Below, piece after piece: positions 1-9,491 of a stretch of 64,000 nt of DNA (positions within the stretch are counted from its first letter, which is position 1; every line of letters begins with the position of its first letter). The position numbers and the translations under genes are program-made. Origin of the DNA: Lactobacillus sp. Lineage in GTDB: Bacteria > Bacillota > Bacilli > Lactobacillales > Lactobacillaceae. The DNA is taken from contig JAUMUC010000002.1 of the NCBI GenBank assembly GCA_030530865.1, positions 124,001-188,000 on the forward strand, read 5' to 3'. The notes under the pieces were generated by a model. It was not told the DNA's origin, did no database searches, and saw nothing but the letters and a program-made list of their open reading frames with translations.

Positions 1-323
1 CCGACCATTAAAATAATCGTTGGAATCTTTGGTGATTTAACTAAGGTAGCAGTTTCTTCACCCATCATTTTGGTCAATTCGTCATTAACAATTTTAATAA
101 CTTGTTGACCTGGTGTAAGTGAACCTTGAACTTCTTGTCCAAGAGCTCTTTCTTTAATCTTTTTGATGAAATCTTTTACTACACGGAAATTAACGTCAGC
201 TTCTAGGAGAGCTAATCGAATTTCCCGGCTGGCAGTATTGATATCATCTTCGGAAATCTTACCTTTACCGGTTAGATTCTTTAATGCTTTTTGAATTCTT
301 TCGCTTAAACTTTCGAAAGCCAT
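1..323 (-). CDS. ffh: Signal recognition particle protein Ffh, N-terminal part (cut by window edge)
   Basis: Ffh is the GTPase of the signal recognition particle. It binds signal sequences and 4.5S RNA and docks nascent chains to the receptor FtsY. About 107 codons are visible, starting with MAFESLSERIQKAL, which is the N-terminal helical bundle of SRP54-type GTPases. The sequence leaves the window at IPTIILMVG, the strand that leads into the P-loop, so the G and M domains lie outside. An AGGAG-like ribosome site precedes the ATG, and the gene starts 2 bases after ylxM. Seen: N domain. Inferred: the rest of the gene is intact. Confidence 0.95.
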   Translation of the reverse strand, partial: MAFESLSERIQKALKNLTGKGKISEDDINTASREIRLALLEADVNFRVVKDFIKKIKERALGQEVQGSLTPGQQVIKIVNDELTKMMGEETATLVKSPKIPTIILMV

Positions 324-325
324 AC

Positions 326-655
326 TTAGTCTCCTCTTACTATTTTTTGAATCTTAGCTAATTGCACTTTAATAGCGTCTAAATCATCACTTTTTTCAGC
401 TTCTTCAGCTAATTGATCAATTTTGGTTAAGTCGGAATAAAAATGAAGTTTCGCTTCAAATTTTTCAAGTAACTTAGCCGTTTTCTTAATATTATCATAC
501 ACTGCTTGCCGAGAAACTTGAAAATTATCAGCAATTTCAGTCAAACCAAGATCATCATAATAATAACTTTCACAATATTTTTGTTGTGATTTTGTCAATA
601 ATGATCCGTAATATGAATACAGATTAGCCAAGCGTTCAGTTTTGGTTAATTCCAT
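326..655 (-). CDS. ylxM: YlxM family SRP-associated DNA-binding protein
   Basis: The 109-residue protein has the features of the YlxM/p13 (UPF0122) family. These are small helix-turn-helix proteins encoded just before ffh and reported to associate with the SRP pathway. The segment LTEIADNFQVSRQAVYDNIK (residues about 38-57) reads as a sigma-region-4-like helix-turn-helix. Residues 60-100 are charged and helical. The gene sits between a C69 dipeptidase gene and ffh, and co-transcription is likely because gaps are only 2-11 bases. Family identity is firm from sequence and context; the molecular role is not settled by the sequence. Confidence 0.9.
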   Translation of the reverse strand: MELTKTERLANLYSYYGSLLTKSQQKYCESYYYDDLGLTEIADNFQVSRQAVYDNIKKTAKLLEKFEAKLHFYSDLTKIDQLAEEAEKSDDLDAIKVQLAKIQKIVRGD

Positions 656-666
656 AATTGCCTCTT

Positions 667-2091
667 TTATAAGTTAGCATCCATGTTGAAAGTCAACTTA
701 CTCATCTTAATTGATTCGGTCAACATTTGACCCCAGAGTTCTTCAGCAGCTTTTCTAGTTGCATCGACTGTCTTATCGTTTTCTTTAGTCAAAAAGTCGG
801 TCAATTCTGCACCAGATAAGTTGGCAGAAGCCTTGGTGATTTCAGCCACCCGACTTCTGTGATAACGACGCATTTCAATTAAGAAATCTGTATCAAGTTG
901 CACAAATTGAGGATAGTGACTTTCAACTAATGCAGCTAGTGACTTGTAGAACCACCAAGCATCACTTTGACGGAATGACAATTGAGTATCCTTAAAGCTA
1001 GCTGGCGTATCGTTCATATTTGCAAAGAATGGAATGAATGGTGTGAAAGTTGGTCCACCAATACATAGCCAGAAAATTGCTGCTCGATCTTCTGGGACAT
1101 CGTTTCTAATTTGCAAAATGTGAGAATTTTGGGTTCTGTTCAAACCAATTGGACGATAACGATGCTTTTCTTCTTCAGTACCTTTTCCGTATGGATCAAA
1201 AGGTGTTTCGTTGTAATGACTGCCCAAAACATATTCCAAATCATCTGGGGTCAATAAACGGTTAGCTTTGCGAATAAATGGTACTTCACCATCTTCAGGA
1301 TCTTGTTCAATTTCTGGATTGAAGAATTTTTGAGCAAACCAAACCCGTGGAGTGTTATAGTGACGGTCTTTTTCATTGCAAGTACCAAAAATGTGACGGA
1401 AGTTGAAACCTTCAGGGTTCATGTTCAAATGATGTTCGGCAACGAATTCTTGAATGCCTTCACTATACATGAAGTTGTCATGATCATTAAAGTCTACTTC
1501 TTGAATTGACACACGGTTAGCAGCAACTGCATAGCAATCATCAGGGATTCGTTGAGCAACCCAGTGGTGACCAGTCACAATTTCCATGTACCAAACTTCA
1601 TCTTTATCAGAGAAAAGCACACTGTTACCGGCTGCAGAACCATATTTTTTAATCAAACTACCAAGACGGCGAATTCCATCTCGAGCACTATCAATGTAAG
1701 GTGCAACCGCATTTTGCATACAGTCTTCATCTAAACCATCTTTAACTAATGGATCAAATGCTAAAGTACGTTCATTACCATAAGTTGATTCGGTACATGA
1801 CATGGCCACATTCTTTTCGTTAATGCCACTTTCTTCATAGTAACCAAATTTCTTGTAATCAACGTTTGGTACAGCTTGAGTGCGGTAACCATTAGCAGGC
1901 AATTCCATTTCGAACTTGTTGAGCCAACTCTTGAGCATCTTGCCAGGTTCGTTTTGATATGCTTCCTTGATAACGAATTTTTGCGGATTAATTGGCAAAA
2001 AAGTATCGTCATTTCTGGCAATCATGGTTGAACCATCAATTGAAGCTTTCTTTCCGACTAAAATTGTTGTACATGCACTTAATTTCTTCAT
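667..2091 (-). CDS. pepD: C69 family dipeptidase (PepD type)
   Basis: A 474-residue peptidase of family C69 (PF03577), the usual length for lactobacillar PepD/PepDA. These enzymes cleave dipeptides in the cytosol and so finish the breakdown of imported peptides. The N-terminus MKKLSACTTILVGKKASIDG carries the candidate nucleophile Cys7, followed by the conserved DGST and ARNDD stretches of N-terminal-nucleophile dipeptidases. No signal peptide is visible. It lies 9 bases after ftsY and 11 bases before ylxM, an unusual position inside the SRP operon. Lactobacilli carry several C69 paralogues, so the exact paralogue letter is not assigned. Confidence 0.92.
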   Translation of the reverse strand: MKKLSACTTILVGKKASIDGSTMIARNDDTFLPINPQKFVIKEAYQNEPGKMLKSWLNKFEMELPANGYRTQAVPNVDYKKFGYYEESGINEKNVAMSCTESTYGNERTLAFDPLVKDGLDEDCMQNAVAPYIDSARDGIRRLGSLIKKYGSAAGNSVLFSDKDEVWYMEIVTGHHWVAQRIPDDCYAVAANRVSIQEVDFNDHDNFMYSEGIQEFVAEHHLNMNPEGFNFRHIFGTCNEKDRHYNTPRVWFAQKFFNPEIEQDPEDGEVPFIRKANRLLTPDDLEYVLGSHYNETPFDPYGKGTEEEKHRYRPIGLNRTQNSHILQIRNDVPEDRAAIFWLCIGGPTFTPFIPFFANMNDTPASFKDTQLSFRQSDAWWFYKSLAALVESHYPQFVQLDTDFLIEMRRYHRSRVAEITKASANLSGAELTDFLTKENDKTVDATRKAAEELWGQMLTESIKMSKLTFNMDANL

Positions 2092-2100
2092 GATCTTCTC

Positions 2101-3177
2101 CTAAAGTGTTTGCAATAAACCAATGAGATATTTTTCAGCATCAAAGTCGGCTAAATCAGTCGCCTTTTCACCTAAACCAACTAACTTAACAGGTAACTTC
2201 ATTTCGTTTCTGATCGAAAGGACAACCCCACCTTTAGCAGAGCCATCTAATTTAGTCAGAACAAGACCAGTCAATTTGGTAGTTTTATCAAAGTCTTTAG
2301 CTTGCATTAGAGCATTTTGTCCAGTCGAGCCATCCAAAACTAACAAAGTTTCTGAAGGTTCTTCAGGCAAAATCTTTTTGATTGTTCTTTGAATCTTTTC
2401 TAGCTCATTCATTAAGTTGACTTTGTTTTGAAGACGGCCAGCCGTATCAACTAAGACATAATCAAAGTTTTCCTTTTGACCACGATCAACACCATCATAA
2501 ACAACGCTGGCAGGGTCAGCCTCAATTTCACCAGCTACAACCGGTACATTATCACGCTTACCCCATTCTTTAAGTTGTTCAACCGCACCTGCTCTAAATG
2601 TATCAGCAGCAACAAGCAGAACTTTGTTACCTTCGTCAGATAAACGCTTAGCCAACTTACCAATGGTAGTTGTCTTACCAGCACCGTTAACTCCGACAAA
2701 GAGATAGACGTTGGTCCCAGCATGCTTAGCCAACTTTTCATGACTAGCATCAGCATGTGAATCATAAATTTCAACGAGCTTTTCAATGATCACTTGCTTT
2801 AATTCTTCGTGAGTCTTGGCATTTTGCAACTTGGCTTCATCACGCAAAGCTTCGTTTAACTCTTCAGCCGTGTTGACACCCACATCAGATTCAATCATTA
2901 ATTCTTCAAGCTCTTCGAAAAAGTCTTCATCAACTGAACGGAAATTAGCTAAAAAGCGGTTGAGTTTTGCTCCAAAACCTTCAGAAGTTTTCTTTAAACC
3001 TTGACGATATTGTTCTTCAGTATCAGTTTCTTCAACTTCTTCAGTATTTTCTTCTACATCTGTAGCTTCTTGCTCAGCTTCTTCAACTTTTTCTTGAGCT
3101 TCTGCTTGTTCTTCTTTTTTTACTTCTTCTTCGGGTTCATTAAAGAGTGATTTTTTAATTCTATCAAATAATCCCAT
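2101..3177 (-). CDS. ftsY: Signal recognition particle receptor FtsY
   Basis: FtsY is the membrane-associated GTPase that receives Ffh-ribosome complexes. The 358-residue protein starts with an acidic, low-complexity A domain (residues about 14-56, rich in Glu). The NG domain follows: P-loop GVNGAGKTT at 162-170, then DTFRAGA, DTAGR and TKLDGSAKGG motifs. The start codon overlaps the smc stop by one base, so translational coupling is likely. It ends 9 bases before the dipeptidase gene. All expected GTPase motifs are present and length is normal. Confidence 0.98.
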   Translation of the reverse strand: MGLFDRIKKSLFNEPEEEVKKEEQAEAQEKVEEAEQEATDVEENTEEVEETDTEEQYRQGLKKTSEGFGAKLNRFLANFRSVDEDFFEELEELMIESDVGVNTAEELNEALRDEAKLQNAKTHEELKQVIIEKLVEIYDSHADASHEKLAKHAGTNVYLFVGVNGAGKTTTIGKLAKRLSDEGNKVLLVAADTFRAGAVEQLKEWGKRDNVPVVAGEIEADPASVVYDGVDRGQKENFDYVLVDTAGRLQNKVNLMNELEKIQRTIKKILPEEPSETLLVLDGSTGQNALMQAKDFDKTTKLTGLVLTKLDGSAKGGVVLSIRNEMKLPVKLVGLGEKATDLADFDAEKYLIGLLQTL

Positions 3178-6100
3178 TAACTAATCTCCTCTTTTAAATC
3201 ATTCAGTGACACTGAGAGAACCTGACTTACACCAGATTCTTGCATTACAACCCCAAATAATTGGTCAGCTTGTTGCATCATGCCCCGACGGTGGGTAATG
3301 ACGATAAACTGAGTTTGGAAATCATATTTTTGCATAAAGTGAGCAAAACGAGTGACGTTAGTTTCATCCAAAGCGGCTTCTACTTCATCTAGAATACAGA
3401 AAGGCACTGGATTAACTTGCAACATACTAAACAGCAAAGTAATAGCTGTTAAAGCTCTTTCTCCCCCTGATAACAAGCTCAATCTTTGCAACTTCTTGCC
3501 AGGCGGTTGAGCAATAATTTCCACCCCAGTCGTCAACAGATTTTCTGGATCGGTCAAAACTAGTTTAGCGTTACCACCGCCAAAGACCCGTGGGAAAATC
3601 TTTTCAAAGTTTTCCGCAACTTGCTTAAAGGTCTTCTTAAAGCGGTCACTAACTTCTTGATCTAATTCAGACAAACTTGCTTCCAAATTATTTTTGGCGT
3701 TAACTAGGTCATCTTGTTGTCCATGCAAAAAGTCATAACGACTCTTTACTTCTTCATATTCTTGGATTGAATCCAAGTTAACTGGACCAATTTCAGCTAA
3801 ACTCATTTGATGTAACTTAACAGCTTTACGCAATTCAGCCTGAGTTTCTTCAGTATTTTCAATTGTAGCTTGTGACAAAGCATTTTCGTAAGTCAAATGA
3901 TATTCTTCATTCAAAGTATTCAACTTTTGACTTAACTTGCTGTCAATTTTAGCTAATTCAACAGAAAAATGTTCTTGTTCACTAGCAGCATTTTTCCGTA
4001 AATCATAATTCCGACTGCTAATCTCATCAAGATTATTAATCTTAGCTGACATTTGACCCATTGTTTGGTTTAGTTTACCAAGATTTTCATCTAAAGTAAG
4101 CTTTTCTGCACTTAATTTGGCTTTAAGGTCTTCTAATTCAGCTACTTTTGACTTAGATAAATCAGCATTTTCATCCAATAACTTCAATTTTGTTTGGATT
4201 GCCTTCAAATTATTAGAATTTGAATCAAGTGTAGCTTGTTTTTCAAGTTGCTTAGATTTTTCATTATCTAAACGAACCTTCATTGCAGCAAAACTGCTTT
4301 CTAATTGGCTAAGTTCAGCTTGCTTAGCTTGATTCGATTTTGCAAAGTCTTGAATTCCAGTTTCCAAATCAGCAATTTTTTGCTTAAGTTGCTGTTCATC
4401 TTCACCATATTTTTCCTTTAATTTGGTCTTTTCGGTGATTTCTGCTTGAATACGCTTAAATTCTGCTTGATCCTTCTCAGATTCAGCGGCAACAAGCTTT
4501 TCAGCATCAGATAAACGTTTAACTTCCTTTTCTTGCGTTTGATATTTGAAAGCTAATTCACGTAATTCTTCAGTTAAGTGTTGCTTTTCACTAGTCTTTT
4601 CAGCTAATTGACTTTCTAAACTTTTAACAGTTTCTGCCAATTCTTGACACTTACTGCTTAATTTATTTTCTTTGCTCTTGCCAATCTCAATTTGCTTTTG
4701 CAACTTGTTCAATTCAGCTGTTGTCTGCAAAGGTGAATTATTTTTAAGATTTCTGGCACCACCGGTCATTGAACCACCTGGCGTGATGATATCACCATCA
4801 AGGGTAATGATCCGGTAATAACTCACTCGTTGGTGCAACTTAGTAGCTGTTTCAATGTTGTCGACAATAATTACGGTGCCGAGCAAGTATTGAATCGCAT
4901 TAGAAATGTCAGTATCGGCTTTACTTTCAACTAATTCACTGGCAATTCCTTCAAAACCTGGCACATTGTTTAAGACATTTCTGGTTGAAGCCGGAATTTC
5001 ATTATGCTTCAAGCCGTCTAATGGCAAGAAAGTTGCTCGTCCACTGCCAGCTCGCTTCAAAGTTTGGATCGCAGCTTGAGCATTTTTGCGACTATCGGTA
5101 ATCAGATTTTGAACACTACCACCTAAGGCAGTCGTCATAGCTTGACTTAAGCGTTCATCAAAACTAATCAATTCACCAACTACCCCAATCACACCAGGAT
5201 ATTGGTCAAGCCTGTTCAAGATGTTCTTAACGCCGTTATAGTAGCCATCATGACGCTTTTGCATATTATTCAAAACATCAAAACGCGTCACAATCTTGCT
5301 TAATTTTGCACTAACTTCCTGTAACTGACTATTTTCAGTTTGATAACTAGCCTTAGCTTTAGCCAATTGTTGATTTAAATCATTGACGGCTGCTTCTACT
5401 TTGGCAAAAACTTCCTTTTGCTTTTCACCAGCTGCCTTCAAGTTGGCTAATTCACTCTCAGCTTGATGCAATTCTGCTTGATCGCTAGTCAATGGAGATT
5501 TGTCTTGCAACTTTTGTAACTCAGTTTGTAAATAATCAAGTGAGTTGCTAGTAGCTGTTTGATCCCGCAATAACTGCATGTAGTCGTTTCTAGTCGCAGT
5601 CAATTGCTCTTCTAAACTGTCTGGATCACTAGCCAAAGTTGCCTTTAAGTCAGCAATTTGCTTTTTCACTGAGTTAAATTCAGCTTCATCATCAGCTAAT
5701 TTTTGAGAAATTGCCTTCAACTCTGCTTCATCATTAGCGATTCCTTCAGTCAAAGTGGCAATTTGTGATAAATATTCCTTTTTCGTAGCTGAATCGAATT
5801 GATCAGATTGAGCAGCCATTTGCAGTTTCGTGTTGATTTCAGAGAGTTTTTGACCCTTGTCATACAATTCTTGTTGCAAATTATCTCGCTTAGCAGTCAA
5901 TTCTTCATATTTGGCTTTTTCTTGACTAGCTTTTTCTTGAGATTCTTTAAATTCATGGTCAAGTCGATCTAATAATTTCTGACTTTCAGCACTTTTAGCT
6001 GACTTTTCGGCTTTTTCAGCACTTAAATCATGGATTTCAAAAGCTAAAAGCGTCTTTAGTTTTTGATCAAGCCCTTCTTTTTGGAACTTGTATTCTTTGG

Positions 6101-6734
6101 CCAAGCTGCTTTGTTCATGCAAAGGCTCAATTCTTGTTTCTAATTCTTTAACTAAGTCATTAATCCGAATCAGATTTTCCTTAGTCTTTTGCATTTCTAA
6201 CTCAGCTTCGTGCTTTTGTTCTTTAAAACGTAAGACCCCAGCTGCTTCTTCAAAAATTCCGCGACGTTGCTCAGGTTGAGAATTTAAAATTTGGTCAACT
6301 CTACCTTGTGAAATGATCGCTAATGAATTTTGAGAAATTCCCGCATCTAAAAAGAGTGCACGAATATCCTTCAGGCGGACATTCTTTTTGTTGATTAAGT
6401 ACTCTGAATCCCCTGAAGCAATAATTCTTCTAGCAATGCTAACTTGATCCGTATCGATAAATAATTGACGATCACGGTTATCAAAAACTAGCGTTACCAT
6501 AGCCCGATTAAGTGGCTTTCTGCTATCACTTCCGGCAAAAATGACATCCTTCATGCTTGATCCACGAAGGCTCTTGGCACTACCTTCACCCATAACCCAG
6601 CGAATGGCCTCAGTGATATTACTTTTACCAGAACCATTAGGTCCAACGATTCCCGTAATTCCTTCACTGAAACTAATCTTGGTTTCATCAGCGAAAGATT
6701 TAAATCCGGAAATGATTAATTCGCTTAATGGCAA
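3177..6734 (-). CDS. smc: Chromosome segregation ATPase SMC
   Basis: SMC is the large ATPase of the bacterial condensin complex (with ScpA and ScpB) that organises and segregates the chromosome. The 1185-residue protein has the full architecture. Walker A GPNGSGKSN lies at 31-39, followed by a long coiled coil. The hinge is around residues 510-640 and contains the glycine-rich GGSMTGG region. A second coiled coil leads to the C-terminal signature LLSGGERALTAI and Walker B CILDEVEAALD. It lies 3 bases after rnc and overlaps ftsY by one base, the classic rnc-smc-ftsY operon of Firmicutes. Confidence 0.98.
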   Translation of the reverse strand: MPLSELIISGFKSFADETKISFSEGITGIVGPNGSGKSNITEAIRWVMGEGSAKSLRGSSMKDVIFAGSDSRKPLNRAMVTLVFDNRDRQLFIDTDQVSIARRIIASGDSEYLINKKNVRLKDIRALFLDAGISQNSLAIISQGRVDQILNSQPEQRRGIFEEAAGVLRFKEQKHEAELEMQKTKENLIRINDLVKELETRIEPLHEQSSLAKEYKFQKEGLDQKLKTLLAFEIHDLSAEKAEKSAKSAESQKLLDRLDHEFKESQEKASQEKAKYEELTAKRDNLQQELYDKGQKLSEINTKLQMAAQSDQFDSATKKEYLSQIATLTEGIANDEAELKAISQKLADDEAEFNSVKKQIADLKATLASDPDSLEEQLTATRNDYMQLLRDQTATSNSLDYLQTELQKLQDKSPLTSDQAELHQAESELANLKAAGEKQKEVFAKVEAAVNDLNQQLAKAKASYQTENSQLQEVSAKLSKIVTRFDVLNNMQKRHDGYYNGVKNILNRLDQYPGVIGVVGELISFDERLSQAMTTALGGSVQNLITDSRKNAQAAIQTLKRAGSGRATFLPLDGLKHNEIPASTRNVLNNVPGFEGIASELVESKADTDISNAIQYLLGTVIIVDNIETATKLHQRVSYYRIITLDGDIITPGGSMTGGARNLKNNSPLQTTAELNKLQKQIEIGKSKENKLSSKCQELAETVKSLESQLAEKTSEKQHLTEELRELAFKYQTQEKEVKRLSDAEKLVAAESEKDQAEFKRIQAEITEKTKLKEKYGEDEQQLKQKIADLETGIQDFAKSNQAKQAELSQLESSFAAMKVRLDNEKSKQLEKQATLDSNSNNLKAIQTKLKLLDENADLSKSKVAELEDLKAKLSAEKLTLDENLGKLNQTMGQMSAKINNLDEISSRNYDLRKNAASEQEHFSVELAKIDSKLSQKLNTLNEEYHLTYENALSQATIENTEETQAELRKAVKLHQMSLAEIGPVNLDSIQEYEEVKSRYDFLHGQQDDLVNAKNNLEASLSELDQEVSDRFKKTFKQVAENFEKIFPRVFGGGNAKLVLTDPENLLTTGVEIIAQPPGKKLQRLSLLSGGERALTAITLLFSMLQVNPVPFCILDEVEAALDETNVTRFAHFMQKYDFQTQFIVITHRRGMMQQADQLFGVVMQESGVSQVLSVSLNDLKEEIS

Positions 6735-6737
6735 AAT

Positions 6738-7424
6738 CTAGTCCTCCTGCTGTTCTAAGTATTTTTTAGCAGCTTCTTGTGATGCTTTCTTCTTGCTGCT
6801 ACCGGTCCCTTTCGTGAATTTTTGACCGTTAATCACGAGTTGCACTTCAAAAAATGGTGGCACTTCAACACTATTAGTGACTTCATATGAAATTTCAACT
6901 GATCCATTGACTTGCAATTGTTCTTGCAATTCAGATTTATAGTCCCGCGCACTGTTGAATTCACCTTGTTGAATGTGCGGAAATACGGCAATTTTTAAGA
7001 AATCAACTACCTTATCCATACCTTGATCGAGATAAAGAGCACCATTGAACGCTTCAAAAACGTCTTCTAATAGAGCTTTGCGGTTACGAGAACCGTTATT
7101 TTCTTCACCTTTACCTAAAAAGATTTGATCTTTTAAACCCAGTTCTTCGGCAAACTTTGAAAAGCCTTCAGTTCTAACAATATTAGAGCGAAAACGAGTT
7201 AATTCCCCTTCATGCAAATCACGGAAATTGCGATATAAATAGTCAGAAATCGCTAATTCCAATACTGCATCACCTAAGAATTCGAGTTTTTCATAATTTC
7301 CAACCCAATGTGGATGCTCATTAGCGTAAGATGAATGCGTTAAAGCCTGCTTTAATAGGTCTAAGTTTTTAAATTCAATGTGATAATCTTTTTTCAATCG
7401 ATCAAGAAAGGTTTGATTTAACAT
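6738..7424 (-). CDS. rnc: Ribonuclease III
   Basis: RNase III cuts double-stranded RNA and matures rRNA precursors. The 228-residue protein has the catalytic signature YEKLEFLGDAVLEL at residues 44-57, the second acidic cluster around KALLEDVFEAFNGALYLD, and a C-terminal double-stranded RNA-binding domain ending in SSKKKASQEAAKKYLE. An AGGAGG ribosome site lies before the ATG. It is the first gene of the rnc-smc-ftsY group. A TATAAT hexamer sits at 7447-7452 directly after the oppA2 terminator, but its -35 region is poor. Confidence 0.97.
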   Translation of the reverse strand: MLNQTFLDRLKKDYHIEFKNLDLLKQALTHSSYANEHPHWVGNYEKLEFLGDAVLELAISDYLYRNFRDLHEGELTRFRSNIVRTEGFSKFAEELGLKDQIFLGKGEENNGSRNRKALLEDVFEAFNGALYLDQGMDKVVDFLKIAVFPHIQQGEFNSARDYKSELQEQLQVNGSVEISYEVTNSVEVPPFFEVQLVINGQKFTKGTGSSKKKASQEAAKKYLEQQED

Positions 7425-7446
7425 TATTGCCTCCTAATACTTACCT

Positions 7447-7452
7447 ATTATA
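7447..7452 (-). promoter_or_regulatory. Candidate -10 element for rnc operon
   Basis: A perfect TATAAT on the minus strand lies 23 bases upstream of the rnc start. The matching -35 position falls inside the oppA2 terminator stem and is a weak match (CTATTG at 17 bp). Promoter use is inferred; read-through from the opp region is the alternative. Confidence 0.35.
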
Positions 7453-7460
7453 CCAAAGAA

Positions 7461-7485
7461 AAAAGCAGACAATAGGTCTGCTTTT
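7461..7485 (-). terminator. Rho-independent terminator after oppA2
   Basis: A 10-bp perfect stem (AAAAGCAGAC / GTCTGCTTTT) with a 5-base loop is followed on the minus strand by TTTTTTCTTT. It ends the transcript of the broken second oppA copy. Its stem is nearly the same as the one after the intact oppA at 9409-9433, as expected if gene and terminator were duplicated together. Confidence 0.9.
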
Positions 7486-7516
7486 GGAAAAAGGGGAAAA
7501 ATAATGAGTAGTTTAA

Positions 7517-9282
7517 TTATTTGGCGTATCCAACTGGGAACCAAGGGTCGTTCTTAAGAGTTGGTTTGTTAGCATAAACGCCAGTCAATGCTTTATGAAC
7601 TGCAGTAATGCTGTAGCTGTTAGTTACAGGAACAACGTATGCAGTGTCGTACATGTACTTTTGCCATTCTTTGAATTTGGCAATTCTGTAGCTAGAGTTG
7701 AAAGCTTTATCTGAGTCAATTTCTTTCAAAAGCTTAGTGTTTTCAGCGGTAACAAAACGATCGAAGTTAAATGGAGCATCTTCACTATATAGGTCATATG
7801 GTGAAGGTTCAGTAGATAAGCTCCAACCACCGAAGAACATGTCAATTGATGGATCGTCTTTTTCAATCTTGTCATAGAATGAGTTAAATTCCATCAAACG
7901 GCCACCTGTCAAGACAACGTGCAAGCCAATTTTCTTCCATTGTTGGATGTAGTTTTGAATAATTGCTTCTTGGTTGGCATCACCAGTCATGGCAGCCAAG
8001 TGAATAACGAGTTTCTTACCATTAGGTTGAACACGGTATGTGCCCTTCTTCTTGTAACCTGCTTCATCTAACAACTTGTTAGCTTTCTTCAAGTCGTAGT
8101 TGTAGCCAGGAATTGATGAATTGTAGAAACTCTTGAATTGACTTGGGATTAAAGTATTAATTCTGAAAGTCAAACCTTGGGTGTAGTGTTGTTGAACTTC
8201 ATCAATGTTCATGGCATAAGCAATGGCTTTACGCAAGTTAGTGTTATTCATCTTAGAATTCTTGTCCATGACAGAAATGTTCTTGCTACTGTTGAACTTA
8301 CCTACCTTAAAGCTAGGTAACGGTAAGACAATGGAACGGCAGCAATGAAGTTATAATTCTTGCTATTTTTAACTTGATTCCATTGTGAGTTAACAACAGA
8401 AACTTCATTAAACTTCTTACTCTTAATAGCTTGAGCTGATGAATTAGGTGTTAAAACGGTGTAAGTAATCTTATCTAGGTGAGGTTTACCACGCCAGTAA
8501 TACTTGTTAGGCACCCAAGTGACTGATTGACCACGGACCAGTTTACTAATCTTGTAAGGGCCAAAGAACATTGGAGTTTTCCGAATCTTATCAGAACTCA
8601 TCAATTTAGAAAATGGCACATCTTTCAAATAGTGATATGGAGCAGCATTTTCAAGGAAGTAGCCGTTTCCTGATTGATACATACCAGGCTTCATTTGCTT
8701 AAAGTGAATTACCACCTTCAAGCCGTTTTCACCATCAGGCATGTCAATTCCTGAAATGGTGTTTGTTTTACCTGAGTGATATTCTGCTAAACCTACAATA
8801 TTGGCTAATGAACCAGTATAGTTTTGTGAAGCAGTACCTTTATTAGCAACGATTTCATAAGCGTATTCAATGTCTTTAGCATTAACTTGCTTACCATCTG
8901 ACCATTTAACACCCTTCTTAATTTGAATAGTGATTGTCTTGGCTTTTTTATCTAATTTGAAAGTTGCAGGACCTTTATTGTTGATCTTGTAAGATTCATT
9001 TGTGTCAAACAAACCTTCAGAAGCAGGACTCATCAAATCAGCATCAATAGCAGAGGTGTTCAATTCTTCATTAAAAATTCCTGTGAAAGGTGTATCAGTT
9101 AATTCAGCAACTGTCACCGTTCCACCATCTTTAATGGCTTTAACTGGAACTTGCGAAGCTAATTTTTTAGCTTCCTTAGAACCAGATGAACTTGTTGATT
9201 TTCCTGACTGTCCGCAAGCAGCCAATGCCAACGCTGACATTGAAACCACTCCGGTTGTACCTATGTTTTTGAATAGTTTCAT
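7517..9282 (-). pseudogene. oppA2: Second oligopeptide-binding protein OppA, frameshifted
   Basis: This is a second copy of the peptide-binding lipoprotein, split into two reading frames (9282 down to 8302, and 8269 down to 7517). The first frame has a signal peptide with lipobox LAAC (Cys23). It stays parallel to the intact neighbour up to FIAAVPLSYRYLA, then hits TAG. Adding one T to the T-run at 8309-8311 (AAA on the plus strand) restores the frame: GCT TTT AAG GTA GGT AAG, reading AFKVGK as in the intact copy. So a one-base deletion broke the gene. The start is ATG 9282, after GGAGGG; an upstream in-frame ATG at 9348 lacks a ribosome site. A truncated secreted N-terminal half could still be made. 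Confidence 0.9.
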
Positions 9283-9408
9283 ATAATCCCTCCTCTGGGT
9301 GATTAATAATATGTTTTTTATCATAAAACTTTCATTTTCAATCAACAAGGGACTTTCAACTATCTTTAGGATATTTAACTTATCGTAATAATTTTAAGAT
9401 AAAAAGAA

Positions 9409-9433
9409 AAAAGCAGACAATTCGCCTGCTTTT
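9409..9433 (-). terminator. Rho-independent terminator after intact oppA
   Basis: The stem AAAAGCAGGC / GTCTGCTTTT (one G-T pair) with a GAATT loop is followed by TTTTCTTTTT on the minus strand, 59 bases after the oppA stop. It separates the intact oppA from the pseudogene copy. Confidence 0.88.
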
Positions 9434-9491
9434 AATTAATGAGATTTATTGTAGATAATATATTGGAATTAAGAAAGATAATTTTTATGTT

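Noticed and set aside
1303-1734. Plus-strand open frames over the dipeptidase gene
   Set aside because: They are antisense shadows of a strong C69 gene, without ribosome sites or family signals.
9283-9348. Longer N-terminus for oppA2
   Set aside because: No ribosome site at 9348, and the lipoprotein signal starts at 9282 after GGAGGG.
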